64,000 nt of DNA from the NCBI RefSeq assembly GCF_001907675.1, contig NZ_MPNT01000029.1:12762-76761 (forward strand). The letters run 5' to 3'. Below are positions 37,003 to 48,539 of the stretch, piece by piece. The notes under the pieces were generated by a model that did not search any database, had not been told where the DNA came from, and was given only the letters and a program-made list of their open reading frames with translations. The stretch's first letter is position 1. Every line of letters begins with the position of its first letter. The translations under genes were made by a program, and so were the position numbers. This DNA comes from Mycobacterium paraffinicum (GTDB lineage: Bacteria > Actinomycetota > Actinomycetes > Mycobacteriales > Mycobacteriaceae).

Positions 37003-37758
37003 TCAGGCGACGACCTGGATCGGATCGCCCACGTTCACCTGGTTGAAGTACCAGGCGGCGTTGTCGGGGCTTAGGTTGATGCAGCCATGGCTCACGTTGG
37101 CGTAGCCCTGGGAATCGACCGACCAGGGTGCGGAGTGGACGTAGACGCCGCTCCACGTGACACGGACGGCATACTGCGCGGTGATCTTGTATCCCTCGGG
37201 CGAACTGAGCGGGATGCCGATGGTCCGCGAATCCATCACGACGGAGCGCTCCTTTTCCAGCGCGGTGAAGTTGCCGATCGGCGTGGGCCGGCTGGGCTTG
37301 CCCATCGAAGCGGGCATCGTGCGTAGCACTTCGCCGTTTCGGCTGACGGTGAAGGTGTGACCGGAGATGCTGGCAACGCCGAGAAGCGCGTCACCGGTGT
37401 CGAATCCCGTGGTGAGGGCCTGGATCCCGACCGAGACGTGGGTGTGGGGAGGCCAGTACTGGTTGGGCACCCACTGCACGACGTCGTCTTTGACCCATTC
37501 GAAGTGTCCCGGCGTGTTGCTCGGCGACGTGACGTGGATGGACCGCTCGACGGCGGCGCGGTCGCCGACGGGTGCGGTGAATGTCACCACCACCGGGTGG
37601 GCGACCCCGACCACCGCGCCGTCGGCCGGCAAAACCGCGGCGATGCGGGGCACGGCTTGGGGTGTCGGAATGGCGGCGTGGCTTCGGCCGGTCGCTCCGA
37701 CGAGGCTCAGTGTCGTGATCGCGACCATAACAAACAGATAACGAACACCGCGGCGCAT
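37003..37758 (-). CDS. ldtA: L,D-transpeptidase (LdtMt1-like)
   Basis: This 251-residue envelope enzyme makes 3-3 cross-links in peptidoglycan. The first 25-30 residues are a signal/anchor peptide (MRRGVRYLFVMVAITTLSLV). An Ig-like domain follows, then the YkuD domain with the catalytic motif SHGCINLS, where the cysteine is residue 226 as in LdtMt1. I chose ATG 37758 because the protein then has the same start and length as M. tuberculosis LdtA; it is preceded by GAAGGGTGG. A TAGAAT -10-like hexamer lies near 37798-37803 on this strand. It sits next to oxyS, as in M. tuberculosis. Confidence 0.95.
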   Translation of the reverse strand: MRRGVRYLFVMVAITTLSLVGATGRSHAAIPTPQAVPRIAAVLPADGAVVGVAHPVVVTFTAPVGDRAAVERSIHVTSPSNTPGHFEWVKDDVVQWVPNQYWPPHTHVSVGIQALTTGFDTGDALLGVASISGHTFTVSRNGEVLRTMPASMGKPSRPTPIGNFTALEKERSVVMDSRTIGIPLSSPEGYKITAQYAVRVTWSGVYVHSAPWSVDSQGYANVSHGCINLSPDNAAWYFNQVNVGDPIQVVA

Positions 37759-38154
37759 GGCGTCCACCCTTCGGTATGGTGCGATAAACACCAGATTATT
37801 CTACTGGCTGTCCCGGCGCTGCCGCTTTCAGCAAACTTTGGGGGGTTCGCCGCTCCGCGGTAGCGATCCGATCATCGCTTGGATTCCGCCATGTTGATGG
37901 GTGCTCGGTCATGGCAGGCCCTGGCCCGGTCTGACGAGAATTACCACAATCAGAGGGAGATAAACGGCCGGCTTTTGCAGCGGTTGCCGCCGTTGGGGCG
38001 GTTACTCACCAGCGCAGTCGTTTTCGGCGGGTGGCCGAGTTCGCCGCCCCCTCGCCGTCGCCGTTCGCCGAGTGTCCTCGTCGGCCCGCTGGTTGGCCGG
38101 GGCACCGGTGACGCGTTAGCCTCGGCAAAACTCCTTCAGGCCGAGGAGGTGCGG
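37759..38154. other. Intergenic region between divergent ldtA and oxyS
   Basis: This 396-bp region contains the ldtA -10-like TAGAAT and the oxyS ribosome-binding site CCGAGGAGG (38141-38149). An open frame back to 37879 exists, but it encodes arginine/proline-rich sequence unlike LysR proteins. No other gene is seen. Confidence 0.5.
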
Positions 38155-39087
38155 GTGCTCTTCCGTCAGCTGGAGTATTTCGTCGCGGTCGCGCAGGAGC
38201 GGCACTTCGCCCGCGCGGCCGAGAAGTGCTTCGTCTCCCAACCGGCGCTCTCCGCCGCGATCGCCAAGCTGGAACGGGAGCTGAACGTCACGCTGATCAA
38301 TCGCGGCCACAGCTTCGAGGGCCTCACGCCCGAAGGGGAGCGGTTGGTGGTGTGGGCCAGGCGGATTCTCGCCGAGCACGACGCGTTCAAGGCCGAGGTG
38401 CATGCGGTGCGCTCCGGTATCACCGGCATGCTCCGGTTGGGGACGGTGCCCACCGCCTCCACGACAGCGTCTCTGGTGCTCTCGGCGTTCTGCTCGGAGC
38501 ACCCATTGGCGAAGGTGCACATCCTTTCCCGGCTGGCAGGCACCGAACTGTACCGTCGGCTGCGGGAATTCGAACTGGACGCGGCGATCGTGCATGCGGA
38601 GCCCGACGAGGCCCATGAGGTGAACCTGGTGCCGCTGTACCGGGAGCACTATGTGCTGCTGTCTCCAGCGGACATGTTGGGGTCCGCCGCATCGACGATG
38701 ACGTGGCCGGAGGCCGCGCAGCTGCCGCTGGCGTTGCTGACCGCCGACATGCGGGACCGCCAGATCATCGACAAGGCCTTCGCCGACCACGCCATCGAGG
38801 TGTCCCCGCAAGTCGAAACCGACTCCGTCGCTTCGCTATTCGCGCAGGTGGCCGCGGGCAATTGGGCGTGCATCGTGCCACACACCTGGCTGTGGACGTC
38901 GCCGCTGGGCCCGGAGGTCCGCGCGCTTCAGATGGTCGACCCAGAGCTCACGGCGGACATCGCCCTGGCCACCAATTCCGCCGGCCCGGGGTCGCCGATC
39001 GCCCGGGCGCTCACCGCGTCGGCCGCGCAGCTGTCGCTGAACGAGTTCTTCGAAGCGCAGCTGTCGCGCATCACCCACCGGCGCTGA
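38155..39087 (+). CDS. oxyS: LysR-family regulator OxyS
   Basis: This 310-residue LysR-type transcription factor has an N-terminal helix-turn-helix (RHFARAAEKCFVSQPALSAAIAKLERELNVTL, shortened) and a substrate-binding domain from about residue 90. The GTG start at 38155 gives VLFRQLEYFVAVAQ, the family start, and lies five bases after CCGAGGAGG. The protein corresponds to OxyS (Rv0117), which in M. tuberculosis is linked to oxidative-stress gene control. Its 3' end overlaps convergent oxcA by 17 bases. Confidence 0.92.
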   Translation: MLFRQLEYFVAVAQERHFARAAEKCFVSQPALSAAIAKLERELNVTLINRGHSFEGLTPEGERLVVWARRILAEHDAFKAEVHAVRSGITGMLRLGTVPTASTTASLVLSAFCSEHPLAKVHILSRLAGTELYRRLREFELDAAIVHAEPDEAHEVNLVPLYREHYVLLSPADMLGSAASTMTWPEAAQLPLALLTADMRDRQIIDKAFADHAIEVSPQVETDSVASLFAQVAAGNWACIVPHTWLWTSPLGPEVRALQMVDPELTADIALATNSAGPGSPIARALTASAAQLSLNEFFEAQLSRITHRR

Positions 39088-40801
39088 TCGCCTTGCTGGC
39101 CGGGTTCAGGCTCGCCAGATGTCCGCTCTCCACGCCCGCCGCCGGGTCGAGCTCACAGTCGATGATCGCCGGCGCGCGGGAGGCAATCGCCTCGGATAGC
39201 GCCGAGCGCAACTCCGCGGGGGTGGTGACGTGATATCCCTTGCCCCCGAAGGCCTCCGCGATCAGCTCGTGACGCGCCCGCGCGTTGAGCACGGTCGGTG
39301 CCGGGTCGGACCCGTTGGCGGTCTCGTCACCGCGGTAGACGCCACCATTGTTGAGAATGACCACCGTCACCGGAAGGCGATAGCGGCAAATGGTCTCGAC
39401 TTCCATGCCGCTGAAGCCGAACGCGCTGTCCCCCTCGATCGCGACGACGGGCTGGCCGGTCTCGACGGCGGCGGCGATCGCGTAGCCCATGCCGATGCCC
39501 ATGACGCCCCAGGTGCCGGTGTCCAGCCGGTGCCGCGGTACGTCCATGCCGATGACGTTGCGGGCGAGGTCCAGCGCATTGGCCCCCTCGTTGACCACGT
39601 AAGCGTCCGGGTGGTCCTGCAACACAGCGCGAATCGCGCCGAGCGCGTTGTAAAAGCGCATCGGGCGGGGGTCTTCGGCCAGCCGCTCGCGCATCTTTGC
39701 GTCGTTGCGGGCGGTGCGTTCGGCCAGCTCTTCGATCCATTGCGCGGGCACGGTGACGGGGTGGGTGGCCAAGCCGTCGCGCAACGCCGTCATCACCGAG
39801 CCGATGTCACCGGCCAGGGGCGCCGCGATCGGCTGATTGCTGTCGAATTCCGCCGGCGCTATGTCAACCTGAATGAACTTGGCGTCCGCCGACCACTGCG
39901 GCGAATCCCCGTGTCCGAGCAGCCAGTTCAGCCGGGCACCGACCAACAACACCGTGTCGGCGCGCGCGACCGCGAGCGAGCGCGCGGCCGCCACGGACTG
40001 CGGGTGCGAATCCGGCAGTAGGCCCTTGGCCATCGACATCGGCAGGAACGGAATGCCGCTGGCCTCAACGAATTCGCGGATCACGTCGTCGGCCTGGGCG
40101 TATGCCGCCCCCTTGCCAAGCACGATCAACGGTCGCTCCGCTCGCGCCAACACCCGCAGCGCGCGCTCGACCGCCTCGGGTGCCGGCAGCTGCCGAGGCG
40201 CTGGGTCGACGATCCGCCAGACGGTTTCCGCGCCGGCCGCGGCGTCCATGGCTTGCCCCAGCACGTCACCGGGGATGTCGAGGTATACGCCGCCGGGGCG
40301 GCCGGAGATCGCGGTGCGCATGGCACGCGCCACGCCGCGCCCGATGTCTTCGATCCGGTTGATCCGGTAAGCGGCCTTCGCGAACGGCCGTGCGGCGTTC
40401 AGCTGGTCGATGTCCTGGTAGTCCCCGCGCTGCAGATCCACCAGCGCCCGATTGCTGGAGCCGGAGATCTGGATCATCGGGAAGCAATTCGTGGTGGCGT
40501 TGGCGAGCGCCGGCAACCCGTTGAGGAAACCGGGGCCCGACGTCGTGAGGCACACGCCCGGCCGGCGGGTGAGGAATCCGGCGGCCGCCGCCGCGTTGCC
40601 GGCGGAAGTCTCCTGCCGGAACCCGATGTAGCGGATGCCGGACGCCTGTGCGACGCGGGCGAGGTCGGTGATCGGGATGCCGACGATCCCGTAGACGGTG
40701 TCCACGTCGTTGGCCTTGAGCGCCTCCACCACCAGGTGGAAGCCGTCGATCAGCCGCGCGGGCCCCCGCGCTTGGCCTGCAGATGCCGAAACTGCGGTCA
40801 T
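39071..40801 (-). CDS. oxcA: Oxalyl-CoA decarboxylase-type TPP enzyme
   Basis: This 576-residue TPP enzyme is predicted to convert oxalyl-CoA to formyl-CoA and CO2. The catalytic glutamate lies in YIGFRQETSAGNAAAAAG (shortened). The metal site is canonical: EGDSAFGFSG, then ILNNGGVYRG. It matches M. tuberculosis OxcA in position between oxyS and fadD7. It is divergent from fadD7, an oxalate-CoA-ligase-like protein, so the two may form an oxalate degradation pair. Acting as a 2-hydroxyacyl-CoA lyase is an alternative. Confidence 0.9.
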   Translation of the reverse strand: MTAVSASAGQARGPARLIDGFHLVVEALKANDVDTVYGIVGIPITDLARVAQASGIRYIGFRQETSAGNAAAAAGFLTRRPGVCLTTSGPGFLNGLPALANATTNCFPMIQISGSSNRALVDLQRGDYQDIDQLNAARPFAKAAYRINRIEDIGRGVARAMRTAISGRPGGVYLDIPGDVLGQAMDAAAGAETVWRIVDPAPRQLPAPEAVERALRVLARAERPLIVLGKGAAYAQADDVIREFVEASGIPFLPMSMAKGLLPDSHPQSVAAARSLAVARADTVLLVGARLNWLLGHGDSPQWSADAKFIQVDIAPAEFDSNQPIAAPLAGDIGSVMTALRDGLATHPVTVPAQWIEELAERTARNDAKMRERLAEDPRPMRFYNALGAIRAVLQDHPDAYVVNEGANALDLARNVIGMDVPRHRLDTGTWGVMGIGMGYAIAAAVETGQPVVAIEGDSAFGFSGMEVETICRYRLPVTVVILNNGGVYRGDETANGSDPAPTVLNARARHELIAEAFGGKGYHVTTPAELRSALSEAIASRAPAIIDCELDPAAGVESGHLASLNPASKAISAGG

Positions 40802-40903
40802 GGTGGTGACTCCTCACGTCTGGTCGGAGGTGAAGTACAGCCTGCGCCCTTACTCTGACGCCGCCGCCCGGCGGGTGTCCAAGACGGGGTCGCTATGCCG
40901 CGA

Positions 40904-40950
40904 TTCACGGCGTCTATCGGCGCTGGCCAGTCCGTTTTCACGGCGTCGAT
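40904..40950. repeat. Two 14-bp direct repeats between oxcA and fadD7
   Basis: TTCACGGCGTCTAT (40904-40917) and TTCACGGCGTCGAT (40937-40950) differ by one base and are 33 bp apart, three helical turns. They lie in the divergent oxcA/fadD7 promoter region and could be regulator-binding sites. Confidence 0.5.
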
Positions 40951-41057
40951 AGCCGTTGGTTATCGGTCGTGAGTGATTCGGTATTGGACGGGCGGGAGGC
41001 TCACCCGGCATGGTTCGAACAGTTGCTTGTGACGGCGAAGCGAAAGGGAGCGAAGCG

Positions 41058-42647
41058 ATGGGGTCTGAGGCGATGGTCAGCAGGGAGGCCGCGGGGTCGA
41101 CGGAGACCGAAGGTGCACGCGTCGCGAATCTGGTCGAGGAGGTGGCGCGCCGGTCCCCGGAGGCGCCCGCCCTCGTCGTCAGCGCCGAGCGGACACCGCT
41201 CAGCTACCGCGACCTAGTCCGGCTGGTGGACGACCTGGCCGAGCAGCTGCGGCGGGCCGGGCTCCGGGCGGGTGACCGCGTCGCGCTGCGCTCTGCAAGC
41301 AACGCCGAATTCGTCGTCGGGTTGCTGGCGGCTTCGCGGGCCGATCTCGTTGCGGTTCCGCTGGATCCGGCCCTGCCACTCGGCGAGCAGCGCACCCGCA
41401 GCGGGGCCGTCGGGGCCAGGGCGGTGCTCATCGACGGCGACGCGCCCGACGACGAAGGGGCACCGGCCTTGCCGTGGTGGCCGTTCGCAGTCACGGTCGG
41501 TGCTACGGAGGGCCCCCCGACGGTGCGCTTGACCGCGACCGCAACTCCGGCGCAAGGCTTTTCGACGCCGGAGGGTCTGCGCGACGACGACGCCATGATC
41601 ATGTTCACCGGCGGCACCACCGGGGTGCCGAAGATGGTCCCCTGGACGCGGGGCAACATCGCCGCCTCCGTGCGGGCGATCATCGCCGGATACGGCCTCG
41701 GGCCGCGCGATGCCACGGTGGCGGTGATGCCGCTCTACCACGGTCACGGGCTGCTGGCCGCGCTGCTGGCGACCCTGGTGTCGGGTGGCTCGGTGTTGTT
41801 GCCCGCGCGGGGACGGTTCTCGGCCCACACCTTCTGGGACGACATCGACGCCGTACGCGCCACCTGGTACACGGCGGTGCCGACGATCCACCAGATCCTC
41901 TTGGAGCGGGCCGGAAGCGACCGACGGGGCAACGCCGCGTTGCGGTTCATCCGTAGCTGCAGCGCGCCGCTGACCGCCGAAGCGGCACAAGAGCTGCAGG
42001 ACACGTTCGGCGCCCCGGTGGTCTGCGCCTTCGGCATGACCGAGGCCACCCACCAGGTGGCGACAACCGAAATAGGCCACGCCGAAAACCCCGGTGCCAC
42101 AGCGGGTCTCGTCGGCCGATCAACCGGTCCGCAGATTCGGATCGTCGGATCCGACGGCTCGCCCGTGCCGGCGGGAGAGGTCGGCGAGGTCTGGCTCCGG
42201 GGACCCACGGTCGTCCGGGGCTACCTCGGCGACCCGGCGATCACGGCGGCCAATTTCACCGACGGGTGGCTGCGCACGGGCGACCTGGGAACGCTGTCGG
42301 CGACCGGCGAGCTGATCATCCGCGGCCGCATCAAGGAACTCATCAACCGGGGCGGGGAGAAGATCTCCCCGGAACGCGTCGAGGGTGTGCTGGCCAGCCA
42401 TCCCGGCGTGCTGGAGGTCGCCGTCTTCGGGGTTCCTGACAAGCTGTACGGCGAGGCGGTGGCCGCGGTGATCGTTCCCCGGGGATCGGCCGCACCGACC
42501 GCGGAGGAGCTCGCGGCGTTCGGCCGCGACCGGCTGGCGCCGTTCGAGGTGCCGGCCAGCTTTCAGCAGGCGGCGGAGCTGCCGCACACCGCGAAGGGCT
42601 CGTTGGACCGCCGCGCCGTCGCCGAGCAGTTCGGCGGCCGGGCATGA
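41058..42647 (+). CDS. fadD7: Acyl-CoA ligase FadD7 (oxalate-CoA ligase-like)
   Basis: This 529-residue ANL enzyme has MFTGGTTGVPKMVPWT near residue 195, MPLYHGHGL, FGMTEATHQ, TGDLGTL and RGGEKISPERVE, with the C-terminal lysine in HTAKGSLDRR. The variant loop TGGTTG and the MPLYHGHG segment resemble the oxalyl-CoA synthetase group. ATG 41058 with GGGAG seven bases upstream gives a length close to M. tuberculosis FadD7; the longer start at 41010 adds unrelated residues. It would supply oxalyl-CoA to divergent OxcA. Confidence 0.87.
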   Translation: MGSEAMVSREAAGSTETEGARVANLVEEVARRSPEAPALVVSAERTPLSYRDLVRLVDDLAEQLRRAGLRAGDRVALRSASNAEFVVGLLAASRADLVAVPLDPALPLGEQRTRSGAVGARAVLIDGDAPDDEGAPALPWWPFAVTVGATEGPPTVRLTATATPAQGFSTPEGLRDDDAMIMFTGGTTGVPKMVPWTRGNIAASVRAIIAGYGLGPRDATVAVMPLYHGHGLLAALLATLVSGGSVLLPARGRFSAHTFWDDIDAVRATWYTAVPTIHQILLERAGSDRRGNAALRFIRSCSAPLTAEAAQELQDTFGAPVVCAFGMTEATHQVATTEIGHAENPGATAGLVGRSTGPQIRIVGSDGSPVPAGEVGEVWLRGPTVVRGYLGDPAITAANFTDGWLRTGDLGTLSATGELIIRGRIKELINRGGEKISPERVEGVLASHPGVLEVAVFGVPDKLYGEAVAAVIVPRGSAAPTAEELAAFGRDRLAPFEVPASFQQAAELPHTAKGSLDRRAVAEQFGGRA

Positions 42648-42651
42648 CGGT

Positions 42652-44808
42652 TCAGACGCTGGCCTTGACCCGGGTGGCCGCGGTCTCGGGCATGGGTTCG
42701 TAGCGGGCGAAGGCGCGGGTGAACGACGCGGCCCCGTGGGCCAGCGAACGCAGGTCGATCGCGTAGCGCGTCAACTCCACCTGCGGCACCTCGGCTTTGA
42801 CCAGCGTGCGTTCGTGCCCCGCGGTGTCGGTGCCGAGCACCCGGCCGCGCCGGCCCGACAGGTCGCCCATCACCGCGCCGACGAAGTCGTCGGGCACCAG
42901 TACCGCGATTTCGTCGATGGGCTCGAGCAGGCTCACCTTCGTCGCCGCGGCCGCCTCGCGCAGCGCCAAGGCGCCCGCCGCCTGGAACGCGAAGTCCGAC
43001 GAGTCCACGCTGTGGGCCTTGCCGTCGAGCAGGGTCACCCGGATGTCGACGACGGGATAGCCGGCGTGCACGCCCTTTTCCATCTGCGCGCGCACGCCCT
43101 TCTCCACGCTGGGGATGAATTGCCGGGGCACCGCCCCGCCGACCACCTTGTCGACGAACTCGAATCCGGAGCCCTCCGGCAGCGGTTCCACTTCGATGTC
43201 GCACACCGCGTATTGGCCGTGCCCGCCCGACTGCTTGACGTGGCGGCCGTGCCCTTTTGCCTTGCTGCCGAAGGTTTCTCGTAGCGGCACCCGAAGCTCC
43301 ACGGTGTCGACGGTGACGCCGTACCGGTTGGCCAGCGCATCGAGGACGACGCCGGCGTGCGCTTCGCCCATGCACCACAACACGATCTGATGGGTTTCGG
43401 AGTTCTGCTCGATCCGCAGCGTCGGGTCCTCGGCGGCCAGCCGGCCCAGCCCGACCGACAGTTTGTCCTCGTCGGTCTTGGCGTGCGCCTGGATCGCCAC
43501 CGGCAGCAACGGTTCGGGCATCGTCCATGGTTTCAGTACGAGCGGCTCCGCCTTGTCCGAAAGGGTGTCGCCGGTCTCGGCCCGGCTCAACTTGCCGATG
43601 GCGCAGATGTCGCCCGCCACCACGGCCGCGGCGGGGCGCTGCTGCTTGCCGAGCGGGAACGACAGGACGCCGACGCGTTCGTCTTCGTCGTGGTCGGGGT
43701 GCGTGCTGCCGTTCCCGTTGACCGCGCCGAAGAACGACGCAAAATGGCCCGACACATGAACCGTCGTGTCGGGCCTGATGGTCCCGGCGAACACCCGGAC
43801 CAGGCTGAGCCTTCCGACGTAGGGGTCCGACGTCGTCTTCACCACCTCCGCGAGCAGGGGCGCGTCGGGGTCGCAGGTCAGCGTCGCGTGCGGAGCGCCC
43901 TGCGGCGTAAACACCTCCGGGAGTGGGTGTTCCATCGGGGACGGGAATCCGCGCGTGGCGACCTCCAGCAGTTCCAGCGTGCCCACGCCGGTGCCGCTGC
44001 AGACCGGGATCACGGGGAAGAACGAGCCGCGGGCGACGGCGCGCTCCAGGTCCTCGATTAGCACCGCTTCGTCGATCGACTCACCGCCGAGGTAGCGATC
44101 CATCAGCGACTCGTCCTCGGATTCCTCGATGATGCCCTCGATCAGGGTCCCGCGCGCCTCCTCGATTCCCTCGGCGTCGGACGGATCGGCCGGCTGCACC
44201 GTGCGCTTGCCGTCGGAATAGTGGTAGCGCGTCTGCGACAGCAACCCGATCAGCCCCTCGCAGGACGGCAGGCCGATCGGCAGGTAGAGCGGTAACACCT
44301 TGTCGCCGAACGCGTCCTGCGCGGCCGCCAGCGCCTCGGCGTAGTTGGCCCGGGTGTGGTCGAGCTTGGTGATCACCACGGCGCGCGGCATCCCGACCTG
44401 GTCGCATTCCTGCCACAGCGATTTGGTGGGTTCGTCGACGCCCTCGTTGGCCGCGATCACGAACAGCGCGCAATCCGCGGCGCGCAAGCCGGCCCGCAGC
44501 TCGCCGACGAAATCGGCGTACCCGGGCGTGTCGACCAGGTTGATCTTGATGCCGTCGTGCGCCAGGGAGGCGACGGCAACGCCGACGGAACGCTGCTGGC
44601 GGATCTCGGCGTCGTCGTAGTCGCAGACCGTGCTGCCGTCGGTAACGGAGCCCGCTCTGGTCAGCACCCCACCGGCGACCAAGAGCGCCTCGACCAGGGT
44701 GGTCTTGCCGCCGCCGGACGGCCCCACCAGGACGATGTTGCGCACATCGCCCGGTCCGTTCGCGGTGGGGGCGGCCGCGCCCTGGGAAGCATTCGCCTTG
44801 TCCGCCAT
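42652..44808 (-). CDS. fusA2: Elongation factor G-like GTPase FusA2
   Basis: This 718-residue translational GTPase paralogue has GPSGGGKTTL (G1), DTPGYADFVGEL (G3) and TKLDH (G4) instead of the usual NKxD. EF-G-like domains II to V follow, including the HVKQSGGHGQYAVCDIEVEP segment of domain IV, here shortened. Such EF-G2 proteins lack clear translocase function in mycobacteria, and their role is uncertain. Its place between fadD7 and the Rv0121c-type gene is conserved. It converges on fadD7 with a four-base gap. Confidence 0.93.
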   Translation of the reverse strand: MADKANASQGAAAPTANGPGDVRNIVLVGPSGGGKTTLVEALLVAGGVLTRAGSVTDGSTVCDYDDAEIRQQRSVGVAVASLAHDGIKINLVDTPGYADFVGELRAGLRAADCALFVIAANEGVDEPTKSLWQECDQVGMPRAVVITKLDHTRANYAEALAAAQDAFGDKVLPLYLPIGLPSCEGLIGLLSQTRYHYSDGKRTVQPADPSDAEGIEEARGTLIEGIIEESEDESLMDRYLGGESIDEAVLIEDLERAVARGSFFPVIPVCSGTGVGTLELLEVATRGFPSPMEHPLPEVFTPQGAPHATLTCDPDAPLLAEVVKTTSDPYVGRLSLVRVFAGTIRPDTTVHVSGHFASFFGAVNGNGSTHPDHDEDERVGVLSFPLGKQQRPAAAVVAGDICAIGKLSRAETGDTLSDKAEPLVLKPWTMPEPLLPVAIQAHAKTDEDKLSVGLGRLAAEDPTLRIEQNSETHQIVLWCMGEAHAGVVLDALANRYGVTVDTVELRVPLRETFGSKAKGHGRHVKQSGGHGQYAVCDIEVEPLPEGSGFEFVDKVVGGAVPRQFIPSVEKGVRAQMEKGVHAGYPVVDIRVTLLDGKAHSVDSSDFAFQAAGALALREAAAATKVSLLEPIDEIAVLVPDDFVGAVMGDLSGRRGRVLGTDTAGHERTLVKAEVPQVELTRYAIDLRSLAHGAASFTRAFARYEPMPETAATRVKASV

Positions 44809-44973
44809 GACGTTCCTCCAGTTCTCCCTGGCCGCGTCGCCGAGGGTGCGCCCAGCGCGGTGTGTCCTAGCTCACACAGCTTCCAGAAGCAACTTTTCCC
44901 CCAACCGCGGCCCAACACAAGGCCACAGGGCGGCCACAATTTCGTCGGCCGCTCGGCGGCGGGGCGCTTCCCG

Positions 44974-45387
44974 TCAGGCGTGCCAGCTCGACCACCGGCG
45001 CACGGCGATCGCGATCACCGGCCCGTTCAACGAAACGGATTGATACTGAGGGTATTTGGCGCGCAGTAGCCGGTATCCGAACTCCATCGCCGGCCCGTCG
45101 GAGTGAACGGTGGCCGCACCGTCGACCCGAACCCACCACAACCGCGTCCAATCGTCGGCGTAGTGGTCGACCAGCAGGCTCACGCGAGGGTTCTGCTCGA
45201 TGTTGGCCAGCCGCCGCAGCCGCCGCGTGGTCTTGGGTTTCGCGTCGACGGCGGTGTACACCATGTCGGTCGAGGGCGCGACCGCGAAGACCACCGGCAC
45301 CAGATGGGGGAGACCGTCGCGCGTGCTGGTGGCCAGCCGGGCCACCGGGGATTGCGTCAACCTGGCCTGGGGGTCGAATTCGCCCAC
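44974..45387 (-). CDS. PPOX-class flavin/F420-binding protein (Rv0121 family)
   Basis: This 137-residue split-barrel protein is of the pyridoxamine-phosphate-oxidase-like class, many of which bind coenzyme F420 in mycobacteria. Recognisable segments are [21 protein letters not shown] (shortened) and [25 protein letters not shown], followed by [10 protein letters not shown]. The reaction is unknown. The position after fusA2 equals that of Rv0121c. A GTG start is used. Confidence 0.87.
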   Translation of the reverse strand: MGEFDPQARLTQSPVARLATSTRDGLPHLVPVVFAVAPSTDMVYTAVDAKPKTTRRLRRLANIEQNPRVSLLVDHYADDWTRLWWVRVDGAATVHSDGPAMEFGYRLLRAKYPQYQSVSLNGPVIAIAVRRWSSWHA

Positions 45388-45530
45388 GGTGTCAGCCTAG
45401 GCGCCGAACGCAACCTTGTTACTGCCATGAATAGCTACCTGCATTACGGTTATACACACACGATTGTGCCGCCCAGAACCGCAAGGCCGGGACAGTTCGG
45501 TGTTTACCGTGAAGCAGGAAGGGTGACGGG

Positions 45531-46589
45531 ATGAGCAAATCGCACCACCGCTCGGTCTGGCGGTCATGGTTGGTCAGCGTGCTGTCTGTGGTCGGGCTGG
45601 GCTTCGGTTTGGGCTTGGGTTTGGGCACGGCGCCGGCGGCCGCATCGCCGTTCACCGCGCCGCGGGCTCCCCTCGACCCGGCGGCGTTGGCCGGCCAGGT
45701 TGGACCCCAGGTGGTCAACATCAACACCAAGTTCGGCTACAACAACGCGGTGGGTGCCGGCACCGGCATCGTCATCGACCCCAACGGTGTCGTACTGACC
45801 AACAATCACGTCATCTCCGGCGCGACGGACATCAGCGCGTTCGACGTCGGCAACGGCCAGACGTACGCCGTCGACGTGGTCGGCTATGACCGCAGCCAGG
45901 ACGTCGCGGTGCTGCAGCTCCGCGGCGCGGCCGGCCTCCCGACCGCCGCGATCGGCGGCGGGGTCTCCGTGGGCGAGCCAGTCGTCGCGATGGGCAACGC
46001 CGGTGGCCAGGGCGGAACGCCCAGCGCGGTATCCGGCAAGGTCATCGCGCTCAACCAGTCGGTCTCCGCCACCGACACGCTGACCGGCGCCAACGAGTCG
46101 CTGGGTGGGCTGATCCAGGCTGACACCCCGATTCGGCCCGGCGACTCGGGCGGCCCGCTGGTGAACAACGCCGGGCAGGTCGTCGGCGTGAACACCGCCG
46201 CCACCGAGAACTACAAGATGTCGGGCGGCGGGCAGGGCTTCGCCATCCCGATCGGGCGGGCGATGGGCGTGGCCGGCCAGATCAGGTCCGGCGCCGGCTC
46301 CAACACCGTGCACATCGGCCCGACCGCGTTCCTCGGGCTCGGCGTGACCGACAACGGAAACGGCGCACGCGTCGAACGGGTGGTCAACACCGGTCCGGCG
46401 GCCGGGGCCGGCATCGCCCCCGGTGACGTCATCACCGGGGTCGACGGCGTCCCGATCACCGGCGCCACCTCGATGACCGACGTGCTGATCCCGCACCACC
46501 CCGGCGACACGATCGCGGTGCACTACCGCGCCGCGGCGGGCGGCGACCGCACCACCAACGTGACGCTGGCGGAAGGACCTCCAGCCTGA
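45531..46589 (+). CDS. pepA: Secreted trypsin-like serine protease PepA with PDZ domain
   Basis: This 352-residue HtrA-like protease (Mtb32A type) has a signal peptide of about 35 residues (basic start, glycine/leucine-rich core, AAASPF cleavage region). The protease domain has its His in LTNNHVIS, Asp in DRSQDVAVL and Ser in PGDSGGPLVN. A PDZ domain occupies about residues 255-345 (GAGIAPGDVITGVDGVPI). It acts outside the membrane. A ribosome-binding site AGGAAGGGTG precedes ATG. It sits directly after the Rv0121c-type gene; the M. tuberculosis genes Rv0122-Rv0124 are absent here. Confidence 0.94.
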   Translation: MSKSHHRSVWRSWLVSVLSVVGLGFGLGLGLGTAPAAASPFTAPRAPLDPAALAGQVGPQVVNINTKFGYNNAVGAGTGIVIDPNGVVLTNNHVISGATDISAFDVGNGQTYAVDVVGYDRSQDVAVLQLRGAAGLPTAAIGGGVSVGEPVVAMGNAGGQGGTPSAVSGKVIALNQSVSATDTLTGANESLGGLIQADTPIRPGDSGGPLVNNAGQVVGVNTAATENYKMSGGGQGFAIPIGRAMGVAGQIRSGAGSNTVHIGPTAFLGLGVTDNGNGARVERVVNTGPAAGAGIAPGDVITGVDGVPITGATSMTDVLIPHHPGDTIAVHYRAAAGGDRTTNVTLAEGPPA

Positions 46590-46710
46590 CGCCCGCGCGG
46601 ACGATACCTGACTGGCGCTCAATTCGCTTGACGCCGGGGGTGATTGGTCTCATGTCAGTAGGCGTGATTTCGAACGTCGCGCCTCGGGTACCCGTGGCAT
46701 CGTGGATTTG

Positions 46711-48483
<1,773 letters not shown>

Positions 48484-48510
48484 CTCGCGCCACGACGATG
48501 CAGAGCGGAA

Positions 48511-48539
48511 GCGGTGGGGTGGGGGTCCCCCCAGCCGCC
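48511..48539. repeat. G/C-rich palindrome between treS and mak
   Basis: GCGG-TGGGG-TGGGGGTCCCCCCA-GCCGCC forms a compact inverted repeat in the 82-bp gap. It could be an intergenic palindromic repeat or an attenuator tuning mak relative to treS. Confidence 0.45.

Noticed and set aside
37879..38154. 5' extension of OxyS to give about 402 residues
   Set aside because: The added sequence is Arg/Pro-rich, the helix-turn-helix begins right at 38155, and a strong ribosome-binding site lies there.
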